Source: an uncultured Paracoccaceae bacterium
Lineage (GTDB): Bacteria; Pseudomonadota; Alphaproteobacteria; Rhodobacterales; Rhodobacteraceae
Reading direction: 5' to 3'
Assembly (NCBI GenBank): GCA_947493255.1
Contig: CANLQK010000004.1
Span: 62,001-126,000, forward strand
Length of the DNA: 64,000 nt
Each line of letters opens with the position of its first letter. The first letter of the stretch is position 1. Below, in pieces: positions 9,447 to 17,951 of this stretch. The translations under genes and the position numbers were made by a program. Under the pieces are notes generated by a model that saw nothing but the letters and a program-made list of their open reading frames with translations, was not told the DNA's origin and made no database searches.

Positions 9447-10067
9447 CTATCCGCCCAAACCGAAACCCTGCAATCCGTCTAAAACGAATTGCACGGATAG
9501 GGCTGCCAGCAACATGCCAAGAAGGCGGGTCACAACGGTGATGCCCGTTTTGCCAAGCAACCGTTCAATGAAAGACGCGGCCATGAACATGGCAAAAACG
9601 ATGACCAGAACAGCCCCTAAGACGGCCAGAATCGCGAAAAACCCTGCTGTTGTATCGGTCTGACCGACCAGCAGGATCATCGTTGCAATGGCGCCAGGCC
9701 CAGCGATCAGCGGGATTGCGAGAGGGAAGACAGATGGGTCATCGTCGGCGTCATCTTCGTCAGCCTGATCTTCACGGCGTTTTTGGCGACGTTCAAACAG
9801 CATGTCGAGCGCTGTCAGAAATAGCAGGATACCGCCCGCGATCCGGAAGGCGGGCATTGAAATGCCGATAAAGGTCAGAATCGCATCGCCGAAGATTGAA
9901 AAGACCAGCAATATACCAACCGCCACAAGGGTCGCACGGATCGCGATCCGCTGGCGTTTTTGTTTCGACATGCCCGCGGTCAGGGCGACGAATAGCGGCG
10001 CCAATCCAATCGGGTCGATGACCACGAAAAGGGCGACGAAAGCTGTGATGAGAAAGTTAGGATCCAT
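9447..10067 (-). CDS. MarC family integral membrane protein
   Basis: It has 206 residues with six predicted helices and the family opening FLITAFVALFVVIDPIGLAPLF, containing the conserved DPIG turn, and the later IPLIAGPGAI motif. A strongly charged cytoplasmic loop (ERRQKRREDQADEDDADDD, about residues 92-110) splits the two halves. MarC proteins were once linked to multiple antibiotic resistance, but that link was not upheld and the substrate is unknown. Located between the protease and the ABC-F gene. Confidence 0.9.
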   Translation of the reverse strand: MDPNFLITAFVALFVVIDPIGLAPLFVALTAGMSKQKRQRIAIRATLVAVGILLVFSIFGDAILTFIGISMPAFRIAGGILLFLTALDMLFERRQKRREDQADEDDADDDPSVFPLAIPLIAGPGAIATMILLVGQTDTTAGFFAILAVLGAVLVIVFAMFMAASFIERLLGKTGITVVTRLLGMLLAALSVQFVLDGLQGFGLGG

Positions 10068-10125
10068 AGAGCGAGCCTATTGGTCGGTTTAGGATGTTAC
10101 TAGTAAAATATGAGTGGCACAGGGA

Positions 10126-11982
10126 TTAGGTTTTTTCGGCTTTGTCGAGCCGTTCAAGCGCCACCATCCAAAGGGATTCTGCCTTTTGTAATGCATCGCG
10201 GACTTCGCCGTATTTCTTGTTCCATGTTTCAAGCTCGCCCTTGCGGGTGTCTTCGTACAATGCTGGGTCGGCAAGTTTTTGGGATAACTTTTCGGCCATG
10301 TCATTGATTTTGTTGACGCGATCTTCACATTTGCGCACGTCCGCTTTGAGGGCCAACAATTGGTCACGCGTGATTTTTGGCTTGGCTGGTTTTGCCGGCT
10401 TTGCCTTGTCCTGTTTGCGTGTGTCGGGTGTTAGCAACATGCGACGGTATTCTTGCAGGTCTTCTTCATAGGGTTTTACGCGGCCATCTTTGACCAGCCA
10501 TAGGCGGTCAGCCACCAACGAAAGAAGGTGCATATCGTGGGACACAAGGATCACCGCACCGGTATAGGCGGTGAGCGCTTCGACTAAGGCTTCGCGAGAT
10601 TCGATGTCGAGGTGGTTGGTCGGCTCATCGAGGATCAGGAGGTGAGGGGCATCGAGGGTTGCCAAGAGCAGCGACAAACGCGCCTTTTGCCCACCTGAGA
10701 GGCGACCGACCTCGGTTTCGGCTTGGTCAGCGCCAAGACCAAACCCAGCCAAACGGGCGCGCAATTTTGCGCCGCCTTCTTTGCCGCGTTCGCGGAACAG
10801 GTGATCTAGCGGGGTTTCTTCGACACGCAATTCATCGACTTGGTGTTGTGCGAAGAAACCAATGCGAAGTTTGGAAGAAGACGCGAACTTGCCGCCCTTC
10901 TTTTCCAACCGGCCAGACAGCAGCTTGGAAAGTGTTGATTTGCCTTCGCCGTTTCGGCCCAGCAGCGCGATGCGGTCATCTTGATCGATACGCAGGTCAA
11001 GTTTATCGAGGACAATTGTTTCGTCGTAGCCGACCGAAACGCCTTCGGTCGCGATGATGGGGGGCGAGAGTTCTTCAGGTTTGGGGAAGGTGAAAACAGT
11101 GCGGGCTGCGTCTTCTGGTGCGCGAATGGTTTCCATTTTTTCTAACATTTTGACGCGTGATTGCGCCTGTTTCGCCTTTGATGCCTTAGCTTTAAAGCGG
11201 CTGACGAAGGCTTCGAGGTGGGCGCGCTTGGCGTCTTGTTTTTTGGCGGCGGCTGTTAGCAACGCACGTTTCTCCGCGCGTTGTTTGACGAACATGTCGT
11301 AGTTGCCGGTGTAGTAAATCAGGCCTTTGTCTTCGAGGTGCAGGATGCCGCCAACGGAACGGTTTAGCAATTCGCGGTCGTGGGACACGATCAGGACGGT
11401 GTGTGGATATTTGACGAGGTAGGCTTCGAGCCAGAGGGCGCCTTCAAGGTCGAGGTAGTTGGTCGGTTCGTCCAAAAGCAAAAGGTCTGGTTCTGAAAAC
11501 AGCACTGCTGCGAGGGCCACGCGCATGCGCCAACCACCCGAGAAGGCAGAGCAAGGTTGCAGCTGTTCTTCGGCAGTGAAACCGAGACCTTTAAGGATGG
11601 ACGAGGCGCGGGCTTCGGCGGACCACGCATCGATATCTGCGAGACGTGTTTGAATGTCGGCAATACGACCCGGGTCGGTGGCGGTTTCGGCTTCGGCGAG
11701 CAGGTTAACGCGTTCTACGTCTGCGGCGAGCACAGTGTTGATGAGGGAGACTTCGTTTCCGGGAACTTCCTGAGATACGCCGCCGATTTTCCAACCCTTG
11801 GGTAAGGAGATTTCACCGGTGTCGAGAACCATTTCACCGCGAATGATTTTGAAAAGGGTGGTTTTGCCTGTCCCATTGCGGCCCACTAGCCCGACCTTGT
11901 GGCCCGCTGGAATGGTGACGGATGTGTTTTCCAGCAAGGTGCGGCCGGCAACTGAATAGGTGATATCTTTGATGCGTAACAT
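10126..11982 (-). CDS. ABC-F family ATPase (ribosome-associated, Uup/YheS-like)
   Basis: It has 618 residues with two ABC cassettes and no transmembrane segments. Walker A motifs are GRNGTGKTT (about 35-43) and, in the second cassette, GRNGEGKST; Walker B segments LLLLDEPTN and LLILDEPTN and the signature LSGGQKAR are visible, with an arginine/lysine-rich linker between cassettes. The C-terminus is a lysine-rich coiled coil (about 520-618). ABC-F proteins bind the ribosomal E site and resolve stalled translation. This one is closest in layout to housekeeping YheS/Uup rather than to antibiotic-resistance members, but subfamily assignment is inference. Confidence 0.92.
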   Translation of the reverse strand: MLRIKDITYSVAGRTLLENTSVTIPAGHKVGLVGRNGTGKTTLFKIIRGEMVLDTGEISLPKGWKIGGVSQEVPGNEVSLINTVLAADVERVNLLAEAETATDPGRIADIQTRLADIDAWSAEARASSILKGLGFTAEEQLQPCSAFSGGWRMRVALAAVLFSEPDLLLLDEPTNYLDLEGALWLEAYLVKYPHTVLIVSHDRELLNRSVGGILHLEDKGLIYYTGNYDMFVKQRAEKRALLTAAAKKQDAKRAHLEAFVSRFKAKASKAKQAQSRVKMLEKMETIRAPEDAARTVFTFPKPEELSPPIIATEGVSVGYDETIVLDKLDLRIDQDDRIALLGRNGEGKSTLSKLLSGRLEKKGGKFASSSKLRIGFFAQHQVDELRVEETPLDHLFRERGKEGGAKLRARLAGFGLGADQAETEVGRLSGGQKARLSLLLATLDAPHLLILDEPTNHLDIESREALVEALTAYTGAVILVSHDMHLLSLVADRLWLVKDGRVKPYEEDLQEYRRMLLTPDTRKQDKAKPAKPAKPKITRDQLLALKADVRKCEDRVNKINDMAEKLSQKLADPALYEDTRKGELETWNKKYGEVRDALQKAESLWMVALERLDKAEKT

Positions 11983-12030
11983 GAAGGCGCAGTGCCACGA
12001 GTGGAAAGGGGCGTCAATCGCGGGTTTAGT

Positions 12031-12921
12031 TTATGCCGTAAATTCGACGGGCTTCTCGCCAAGGAATAGGTCTTTGTCATTCAAGGCGGCAGTCAGTAGC
12101 GCGGTAATCGCTGCACGGATATGCGGGACCTTCGCCGCATCTTTGCGGTAAATCGCCCAAAGCGTCCCGATTTCGTGGTCCCTTGCCGGTGATTGCTGAC
12201 ACAGCCCGGGCCATTGGGCGCCAATGATGCAAGGCAAAAACGCTGCAGCGCCACCCGCTGCTGCCATGGCAGCAGAGGCGATCAACGAATTGGTCGACAG
12301 AGTTGCGGTCGATCTTTCCGCCTCACTTGCCGGCGTCGGCACAACTGCTTCCGATCCGTCTTTGCCAAATAGGCCAATGGTCGCCAGCGCTAGTTGGTCT
12401 GCATTCTTGTGCTCCGCTGAACCGTAGATCGCCCATTTTAGTTGGGTCAATTTCCGACCAAAGAGGTCTTCGTTCGATGGCGTGGATGGCCACAAAGCAA
12501 TATCGAATTCAATCGCGCTGTTGCTTGGGCTTTGATCCGTGACTGTCAGTTTGATTTCATGGTCAGGGCAGTGGCTTTGCAGCATTGGTATGTGTCGCGC
12601 TACGAAATACGGGGCAATGACCTCGCTCGCACAAATCCTGAGTGTTTTGTCGCGCATGTCACGTGCAGATTGTACGGCGTGTTCAGCTGAAAGCGCGACT
12701 GCCTCCATTTCTTCGGCATTGGCAATTAGGACTTGCCCGAGCTTTGTCGGCTCATATCCGTTTTGTGTTTTCCGGAAAACGGGCGCGCCGATACGGTTTT
12801 CAATTTGCGCCAAGCGGCGCATGACTGTGGAAACAGCCACATCAAGGTAGCGGGCGCAGCCATACAGGCTTTTGTGGCGGGCGATGGCCAAAACCACTCG
12901 GTAATCATTCCATTCCAACAT
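12031..12921 (-). CDS. LysR family transcriptional regulator
   Basis: It has 296 residues: an N-terminal winged helix-turn-helix (MLEWNDYRVVLAIARHKSLYGCARYLDVAVSTV style, residues 1-60), then a substrate-binding domain starting near residue 90. It is divergent from a two-gene unit (small membrane protein plus DUF2867). The 96-bp gap holds a perfect GTTGCG-N4-CGCAAC palindrome (12944-12959), the kind of dyad LysR proteins bind. Likely target: its own gene and the divergent pair; the inducer is unknown. Confidence 0.9.
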   Translation of the reverse strand: MLEWNDYRVVLAIARHKSLYGCARYLDVAVSTVMRRLAQIENRIGAPVFRKTQNGYEPTKLGQVLIANAEEMEAVALSAEHAVQSARDMRDKTLRICASEVIAPYFVARHIPMLQSHCPDHEIKLTVTDQSPSNSAIEFDIALWPSTPSNEDLFGRKLTQLKWAIYGSAEHKNADQLALATIGLFGKDGSEAVVPTPASEAERSTATLSTNSLIASAAMAAAGGAAAFLPCIIGAQWPGLCQQSPARDHEIGTLWAIYRKDAAKVPHIRAAITALLTAALNDKDLFLGEKPVEFTA

Positions 12922-12943
12922 GGTTGCATAGGTAGAACATTTG

Positions 12944-12959
12944 GTTGCGTCTGCGCAAC
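12944..12959. promoter_or_regulatory. Candidate LysR operator (perfect dyad)
   Basis: Inverted repeat GTTGCG-TCTG-CGCAAC, centred 30 bp upstream of the lysR start in the divergent gap. Half-site symmetry and location are seen directly; binding by this regulator is inferred from family behaviour. Confidence 0.5.
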
Positions 12960-13017
12960 TAACGACTGCGTGTCGTGATTGCTAGGTAACGGTTGAACAC
13001 AGCAAAAAGGACAAACC

Positions 13018-13386
13018 ATGCAATTAATATTTTTAGGTCTCGCCACAGCAATAACCGCGTTGGCGCTCGTTACACATATAACCATCGGGACTGCGCAGAA
13101 TGCTGGTCCGATCTTGAATGATGATGCATTGCCAGAAGACCCACGCCGGACGCTTATTTTCTCATGGCGAGCCAACAGTGTGTTGATGTTTTTCATGACC
13201 ATTGGGCTAGGAACCGGCTTCTTTTTGGAAGATACGCTGCTTGTTGGGTTCAATGCGTTCATGGCTGCTGGCTTGGCTATTCTAGCCGCATTTGTCGCAT
13301 TGCAGCAGCGGATCAACCCGTTCAAATTCCCACCGATGCCTCTGTTTGCCTGTATCGCCATTTTCGGGCTTTTGAGCTTGGTTTAA
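13018..13386 (+). CDS. Small membrane protein of unknown function, 122 residues
   Basis: Not recognised. It has four hydrophobic segments (about residues 3-25, 50-66, 72-93 and 106-121) and almost no soluble part, so it is probably a four-helix inner-membrane protein. Start is the ATG 10 bases after an AAAGGA ribosome-binding site (cagcaaaaaggacaaaccATG). First gene of a pair with the DUF2867 gene 17 bp downstream, divergent from a LysR regulator that probably controls it. Confidence 0.75.
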   Translation: MQLIFLGLATAITALALVTHITIGTAQNAGPILNDDALPEDPRRTLIFSWRANSVLMFFMTIGLGTGFFLEDTLLVGFNAFMAAGLAILAAFVALQQRINPFKFPPMPLFACIAIFGLLSLV

Positions 13387-13403
13387 GGGATTGGACATAA
13401 AAC

Positions 13404-13871
13404 ATGACGCACCGTGCAAAAGTTTCGAGTTGTGATTTGCCGCAGGGCAGTGGGCTCCTCACTCATAAACAACCTAACGATTTCTTGGATTGTTTTGTCG
13501 TGCAGGCGGATACAACACCCCGCAAAGCCGCAGAGATAATAACTGACTTTCCATTTTGGGCACAGTGGTTGTTAAAAGTGCGTGGCGTCGTCACTGCGCC
13601 TTTCGGTTTGTCGAAGGACGGACCGGAGGCTGCGGATAAAGTTGGGCCGTTTCCCGTTGAGAGCGAGACAGAGGATGAATTGATCGCAGGGTTTAATGAT
13701 AGGCACCTCAATTTCCGTGTGTCGGTGATTGTGCGGGACGGTCAGGTGTCTTTGGCGACTTGGGTCCACACGCACAACATCGGGGGGCGCTTGTATTTGG
13801 CTTGTATCATGCCGTTTCATATTTTGATCGCCCGTAACGGGTTGCGCAGGGTTCAGAAGGCGGTCGCCTAA
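13404..13871 (+). CDS. DUF2867 family protein
   Basis: It has 155 residues and matches the DUF2867 pattern: a polyketide-cyclase/START-like small fold with FPFWAQWLLKVRG early, an FPV segment followed by an acidic ETEDELIAGFNDRHL stretch, and a C-terminal MPFHILIARNGLRR helix. No catalytic role is established for the family; hydrophobic-ligand binding is a plausible inference from the fold. It follows the small membrane protein by 17 bp, so they form one unit under the divergent LysR regulator. Confidence 0.75.
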   Translation: MTHRAKVSSCDLPQGSGLLTHKQPNDFLDCFVVQADTTPRKAAEIITDFPFWAQWLLKVRGVVTAPFGLSKDGPEAADKVGPFPVESETEDELIAGFNDRHLNFRVSVIVRDGQVSLATWVHTHNIGGRLYLACIMPFHILIARNGLRRVQKAVA

Positions 13872-14011
13872 CACACATCGTGGGCGAACATCGCTACATT
13901 TGAAGTTTTAATGCAAAGGGAGTTCCGACTCCTTTCCTTTGGCTTTAGGTTGCCGGCAAAAGCCATAACCCACGCCGCCTGTGCGATCGTGAGAGCCACA
14001 AAGGAAACGAC

Positions 14012-14443
14012 ATGAGCAATGATGCAGAGATACTTGCCCGTGCCAAAGAGCGCGCGTCGCACGGACGGCAACAAGACGAGGGCGTGTTGGTTATTCGCAC
14101 GATTGCCATGCCTGCCGATACCAACCCCGCAGGCGATATTTTTGGTGGCTGGATCATGTCGCAGATGGATCTGGCGGCTGGCAATTTAGCTGCACGGGTA
14201 GCGCAGGGGCGCTGTGTGACGGTGGCTGTGGAAGGGATGCAGTTTTTGAACCCTGTGAAGGTCGGGGATGAGGTGACGCTTTATGCTTCGCTGCAAAGGG
14301 TTGGCCGCACGTCCATGTGTATCCATATCGATGTATGGGCGCGGTCCCGCTATGCACGAAACGGCGAGAAGGTAACGGACGCGGAATTTGTTTTTGTTTC
14401 GTTGGACGAAAACGGAAAGTCGCGGGCGCTGCCAAAGGATTAG
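14012..14443 (+). CDS. Acyl-CoA thioesterase, hotdog fold (YciA-like)
   Basis: It has 143 residues. Hotdog thioesterase features are present: MPADTNPAGDIFGGWIMSQMDLAAG contains the NPAGDIFGG turn and catalytic-region Asp on the central helix, followed by VEGMQFLNPVKVGDEV. The family hydrolyses short- to medium-chain acyl-CoAs in the cytosol. A 140-bp gap precedes it, so it probably has its own promoter. Convergent with the next gene, with a 4-bp overlap of stop codons. Confidence 0.9.
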   Translation: MSNDAEILARAKERASHGRQQDEGVLVIRTIAMPADTNPAGDIFGGWIMSQMDLAAGNLAARVAQGRCVTVAVEGMQFLNPVKVGDEVTLYASLQRVGRTSMCIHIDVWARSRYARNGEKVTDAEFVFVSLDENGKSRALPKD

Positions 14444-14940
14444 CGCGCAGGCGGTGGGTTCAACCGAGACCTGAGTGTCGCGCAAAAGGTATCGAAATCG
14501 TGCTCAGTAGCAAATTTCCTTCGATCAAAACCAAAGCGTGCCCCGCAGTATGATACCCAAAGAACTTTATCGTGTTCTTCTTTGGCGATCACGGTTTTTG
14601 AAATCTTAGTAAATTCTAGGGCAGTCTTACCCTTCATTGAGAAGGGTAAGTGAATGTGCGCAGGTCCGAGCGTTATGGCATCAGTGCTTCGCCGGATACG
14701 CCAGAAATACCAAACTGAAAAGCTGATCCATCCAAGAGCGCAAATCATACGCAGAATGTAAGGTGGGGATGAATCGTTGCCTTGAGAGCTGTCGAAAACT
14801 GATGGCAATCCAAGGACTATAGCCGATAACTCGTAGAGAGCGGTAAGGGACGATAGGAACATCATGGCAATAGAGAGCTTTGTTTCTCGGTATGAAAAGT
14901 GGTGTTCATCTTCTCTAATTTCGCAATCCGTAGATGGCAT
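14440..14940 (-). CDS. Hypothetical membrane protein
   Basis: Not recognised. From the ATG at 14940 it has 166 residues: a hydrophilic N-terminus, two transmembrane helices (about residues 24-42 and 58-76), then a cytosolic beta-rich tail, possibly PH-like. The frame is open to 15087 with another ATG, but that start would leave only 22 bp to the divergent ndk. The start at 14940 leaves 169 bp and has a GAAAAGG ribosome-binding site, so I prefer it. No family evidence. Confidence 0.6.
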   Translation of the reverse strand: MPSTDCEIREDEHHFSYRETKLSIAMMFLSSLTALYELSAIVLGLPSVFDSSQGNDSSPPYILRMICALGWISFSVWYFWRIRRSTDAITLGPAHIHLPFSMKGKTALEFTKISKTVIAKEEHDKVLWVSYCGARFGFDRRKFATEHDFDTFCATLRSRLNPPPAR

Positions 14941-15109
14941 GTATTTGGCCTTTTCTTCGAAACCAACTCTGTAGCTTGGTTGATTGGTGCCACTCGCAGT
15001 TCTGCAATGCAAAACAAATGCGATTTCACGTATTGATTTGACGTCTTTCCAACGCATCCCACCCGTGCTAGCAGGCGGCCAAATCATTCAACTCTTATGA
15101 GGTCCTCAA

Positions 15110-15532
15110 ATGGCTATTCAGCGTACATTCTCTATCATCAAACCAGACGCCACAAAGCGTAACCTGACTGGTAAAATCGCAGCGAAATTCGAAGACGCAG
15201 GTCTGCGCATCGTTGCGTCCAAGCGTATTCAGTTGACACTGGCACAAGCACAGCAGTTCTACGGTGTTCACTCCGAGCGTCCATTCTTTGGCGAACTGTG
15301 TGAATTCATGATTTCCGAGCCTATCGTTGTTCAGGTTCTGGAAGGCGAAGACGCGATCGCGAAAAACCGCGAAGTTATGGGCGCAACAAACCCAGCAGAC
15401 GCGGCAGACGGCACAATCCGTAAAGAGTTCGCACTGTCCATCGGTGAAAACTCTGTTCACGGTTCTGATGCACCAGAAACAGCTGCTGAAGAAATCGCAT
15501 TCTTCTTCTCCGGTCTTGAACTGGTTGGCTAA
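15110..15532 (+). CDS. ndk: Nucleoside diphosphate kinase
   Basis: It has 140 residues. Transfers the terminal phosphate of ATP to NDPs through a phosphohistidine in the cytosol. The family N-terminus ([13 protein letters not shown], with the nucleotide-contacting Lys) and the motif [14 protein letters not shown], containing the catalytic histidine, are intact. A clear rho-independent terminator follows 26 bp after the stop, so it is monocistronic. Confidence 0.97.
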   Translation: MAIQRTFSIIKPDATKRNLTGKIAAKFEDAGLRIVASKRIQLTLAQAQQFYGVHSERPFFGELCEFMISEPIVVQVLEGEDAIAKNREVMGATNPADAADGTIRKEFALSIGENSVHGSDAPETAAEEIAFFFSGLELVG

Positions 15533-15558
15533 GCCTTTTTAGGTTTACGAAATTTTGA

Positions 15559-15594
15559 ACGGCCGCCCGCAGATAAGCGTGGCGGCCGTTTTGC
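15559..15594 (+). terminator. Rho-independent terminator of ndk
   Basis: Stem ACGGCCGCC / GGCGGCCGT (15559-15567 and 15581-15589) with a 13-nt loop, then TTTGCTTT. Confidence 0.85.
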
Positions 15595-15704
15595 TTTGGC
15601 CCCCTTGATCACGTCACAGAGAGCGGTTTGTCGTTTTCACTGCAAGCGCTTGAACCCTGCAAGGTTGGGCCATAGCAAAGGGGCAATCTAGCCGGAGCGC
15701 TTTC

Positions 15705-16538
15705 ATGAAATTGTTTTCCCTTGTCGCGGTCGTCATGATCGCCTTTGCCGCCAATTCGGTCCTTAGTCGCGCGGCGATTTTCGAGTTCGGGATGGATGCC
15801 ACGCTATTTTCTGGACTGAGGCTGGCAAGTGGGGCGGCGATGCTGGCTTTGTTGGTGATGCAGCGTGGGCGAGGGTGGCCTGTGTTGGATCAAGCCCGTG
15901 TTCGGGCAGCGGTTGCTTTGTTGGTGTATTTAGTCCCGTTTTCAGTTGCTTATGTGACTTTACCGTCTGGCGTCGGGGCGTTGATTTTGTTTGGGATCGT
16001 GCAGATCACCATGTTTGCAGGGTCAGCCTTGGCCGGCATGAAACCGACGGTTCAACAATGGTCCGGCATGTCTTTGGCTATGGCTGGGTTGGCATGGCTG
16101 TTGTGGCCTACTGAAGAGCTTACGCTGAACGCATTTGGCGTTGTTTGTATGGTTTTGTCTGGCATTGGTTGGGGCGTGTTTTCGCTTTGGGGGCGCGGTT
16201 CGGCTACGCCACTGGGTGATATGGCGTGGAGCTTTGTTTTGTGCGCTCCGGTCGCCCTTGTCTTGATGGTCGTTGGGGGCGGATGGTCCACGATGGGCGT
16301 CGTTTTGGCCGTTGTCAGTGGTGCGGTGACATCTGGTTTGGGCTATGCGTTGTGGTATCGCGTTTTGCCGATGATGGAGGCTACGACGGGGGCGGTTGCG
16401 CAGTTAAGTGTGCCCGTTATCGCATTGATTGCAGGGGTAATTTTTCTGGGTGAGGTCATTACAACCCAAGTGGTTTTGGCATCGGCCGTGGCTTTGGGCG
16501 GGATCGCGGTAGCGGTCGCTGGGCGGCGTAAGGCCTAA
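15705..16538 (+). CDS. DMT superfamily (EamA) transporter
   Basis: It has 277 residues with ten predicted transmembrane helices arranged as two EamA repeats; the first begins MKLFSLVAVVMIAFAANSVLSRAA and the second near residue 145. Small-metabolite or drug exporters have this architecture; the substrate cannot be read from sequence. It is convergent with the lytic transglycosylase, overlapping it by 4 bp at the stops. Confidence 0.88.
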   Translation: MKLFSLVAVVMIAFAANSVLSRAAIFEFGMDATLFSGLRLASGAAMLALLVMQRGRGWPVLDQARVRAAVALLVYLVPFSVAYVTLPSGVGALILFGIVQITMFAGSALAGMKPTVQQWSGMSLAMAGLAWLLWPTEELTLNAFGVVCMVLSGIGWGVFSLWGRGSATPLGDMAWSFVLCAPVALVLMVVGGGWSTMGVVLAVVSGAVTSGLGYALWYRVLPMMEATTGAVAQLSVPVIALIAGVIFLGEVITTQVVLASAVALGGIAVAVAGRRKA

Positions 16539-17020
16539 CAGTCGCGCCGCACCTCGCGGTCGCGAAGCCTCGTTTCGACCAACATGCAGCGGTCACGGGC
16601 TTCATAGTAATAGCCACGCGCGTACCATCCGACGGCTGTTTGAATGTTTCCATCTGACAGCAACCACGCGCCGCGCAGGTAGCGGCCCGCATAAATCAAG
16701 TTGGTTTCCGCATCGAGCAACCCATCGGGTGGCCCTGTGAACCCCATTTGACCGGCTGTTTCTGGAAGGATTTGCATGAGGCCATAGTAGGGGCCATTTC
16801 GTGCATTGGCGCGGTAGTCGCTTTCCCGTTGGATCACAGCATGAAGAAGGGCTTCGGGGATGTCGTGGATACCCGCGTATTTGACAACAAGCGCGCGCAT
16901 TTCAGGTGTTTCACCGGGGTTCAGTGCAACGACAGGTGAAGCAGTGCTGGTTGGTGGCGCATCCGGACGCGCGCTACAGGCTGCTAGGGTAAGGGTTAGG
17001 AAGACTATGATACGGCGCAT
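16535..17020 (-). CDS. Lytic transglycosylase lipoprotein (SLT domain)
   Basis: It has 161 residues. A lipoprotein signal with lipobox LAAC (Cys near residue 15) is followed by a short linker and a compact goose-type lysozyme-like domain. The catalytic-Glu motif AVIQRESDYRANA, the GLMQILPETA motif and NLIYAGRYLRG are all present, so activity on peptidoglycan is likely. The C-terminus is short (ends RDREVRRDC). It should sit on a periplasmic membrane face. Confidence 0.9.
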   Translation of the reverse strand: MRRIIVFLTLTLAACSARPDAPPTSTASPVVALNPGETPEMRALVVKYAGIHDIPEALLHAVIQRESDYRANARNGPYYGLMQILPETAGQMGFTGPPDGLLDAETNLIYAGRYLRGAWLLSDGNIQTAVGWYARGYYYEARDRCMLVETRLRDREVRRDC

Positions 17021-17079
17021 AACGGGACAGTGCCGTCCTGTGTTATACGATACAAGGTGAAGGGCGGGGCGCGGGCGGG

Positions 17080-17406
17080 TTACCGCCGCTCGATCAATCC
17101 AATGCGGTCCATGAATTGGTCGAGTTCGGATTTGCCTGCATTGAAACTACCCGCTTTCATCTCATCAAACGTTTTGCGCAGTGCCTTCTTTTCTTCGCCC
17201 TTACAGTCATTCCATGGTCGCCCTTGCAGGGCCATGTGCAAAACGTAGTAACCAATGAAATGAGGGCGGGTGCCATTTTCAAGCAAGCATTTGTAGGCCT
17301 CATCAGCACCCATCTCGCGCAGCTGCTCTGCGGTCATGATACCCGCGGCGTTGAATTCTTTCTCCATGGCTGGGCCAAGGTTCTTGATGGTGGAAATGGC
17401 TGTCAT
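17080..17406 (-). CDS. TfoX/Sxy C-terminal domain protein
   Basis: It has 108 residues, nearly all of it a TfoX C-terminal (helix-hairpin-helix-like) domain: STIKNLGPAMEKEFNAAGI, TAEQLREMGADEAY, then HFIGYYVLHMALQGRPWNDC. The TfoX N-terminal domain is absent. In other bacteria full TfoX proteins regulate competence; stand-alone C-terminal forms are widespread in Rhodobacterales with unknown role. A minus-strand terminator ends just upstream, so it is transcribed independently of the 44-residue gene. Confidence 0.82.
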   Translation of the reverse strand: MTAISTIKNLGPAMEKEFNAAGIMTAEQLREMGADEAYKCLLENGTRPHFIGYYVLHMALQGRPWNDCKGEEKKALRKTFDEMKAGSFNAGKSELDQFMDRIGLIERR

Positions 17407-17429
17407 GACGTCAGTTTAAGGAGACCTCC

Positions 17430-17486
17430 AAAAAAGCACCAGAGGACATGACGTTCGGCTGAAGTCCGGAGCACAATGTCCTCTGG
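17430..17486 (-). terminator. Long-stem rho-independent terminator, minus strand
   Basis: Read on the minus strand, an 11-bp perfect stem (CCAGAGGACAT / ATGTCCTCTGG; plus coordinates 17439-17449 and 17476-17486) with a further TCCGG/CCGAA inner pairing is followed by TGCTTTTTTGG. It ends the transcript of the 44-residue gene at 17544-17678. The long stem could also stabilise or regulate that mRNA. Confidence 0.75.
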
Positions 17487-17543
17487 CGTCTGGCTGAATG
17501 CGGCAAAGGGCGGATGGCTGTTGCCCAATGGTATGCTTGAGAA

Positions 17544-17678
17544 TCAGATGCTCGCGAAATCCCGAAAGATGACCGGATTCGCCGGAGCGGGACGCCGTGC
17601 CGTGCCGGAGTTGGCTGGCCGTGTTGGCGTAGTCTGCGGTGGTTTGGGGGTCGTGGGTACTGGTTTTTGGGTCGGCAT
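17544..17678 (-). CDS. Small proline/threonine-rich protein, 44 residues
   Basis: Not recognised. The ATG at 17678 is preceded by a strong AAGGAG ribosome-binding site with 7-nt spacing. The product begins MPTQKPVPTTPKPPQTTPTR, continues with a basic RPA-rich stretch and ends NPVIFRDFASI. It is disordered-looking, basic, and has no signal or membrane segment. A dedicated terminator lies 57 bp after the stop. Strong ribosome-binding site, codon-like composition and terminator together argue for a real gene that length filters would skip. Confidence 0.6.
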   Translation of the reverse strand: MPTQKPVPTTPKPPQTTPTRPANSGTARRPAPANPVIFRDFASI

Positions 17679-17822
17679 GGGGCCGCTCCTTTTTGCCTAA
17701 GACTGCCTTCAGTGCGGATCTTTGTGTCCGCGAGTAGCGCCTTTTTAATAAGGCGTATTATCACGCAATCAGGATATTTTGGTCGAAAAGTGGCGCGATT
17801 GTGGCGGAAATGTGTCTCGCTA

Positions 17823-17847
17823 ATTTGCCCCGATTTTTGGGGCAAAT
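17823..17847. repeat. Perfect inverted repeat, 9-bp arms
   Basis: ATTTGCCCC - gattttt - GGGGCAAAT. No T-run follows on either strand, so it looks like an operator or cruciform rather than a terminator. Confidence 0.6.
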
Positions 17848-17883
17848 CTACAACGGTGTTGTGGGTTACCTTGGGGAGTAATC

Positions 17884-17892
17884 TGTGGATAA
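17884..17892 (-). promoter_or_regulatory. Consensus DnaA box
   Basis: TGTGGATAA on plus, i.e. TTATCCACA on minus; identical to the bacterial DnaA-box consensus. Confidence 0.6.
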
Positions 17893-17942
17893 GTGCAAAT
17901 ATCTTGATGTTCGGGCTAGCCGAGACACTACATATCATGGCA

Positions 17943-17951
17943 TTATCCACA
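17943..17951 (+). promoter_or_regulatory. Consensus DnaA box
   Basis: TTATCCACA, inverted relative to the box 59 bp upstream (start to start). Confidence 0.6.

Noticed and set aside
17430-17486. Signal-recognition-particle RNA
   Set aside because: The GTCCGGA word resembles the SRP apical loop, but the GGAAGGAAGCA segment is missing and the minus strand gives a clean terminator.
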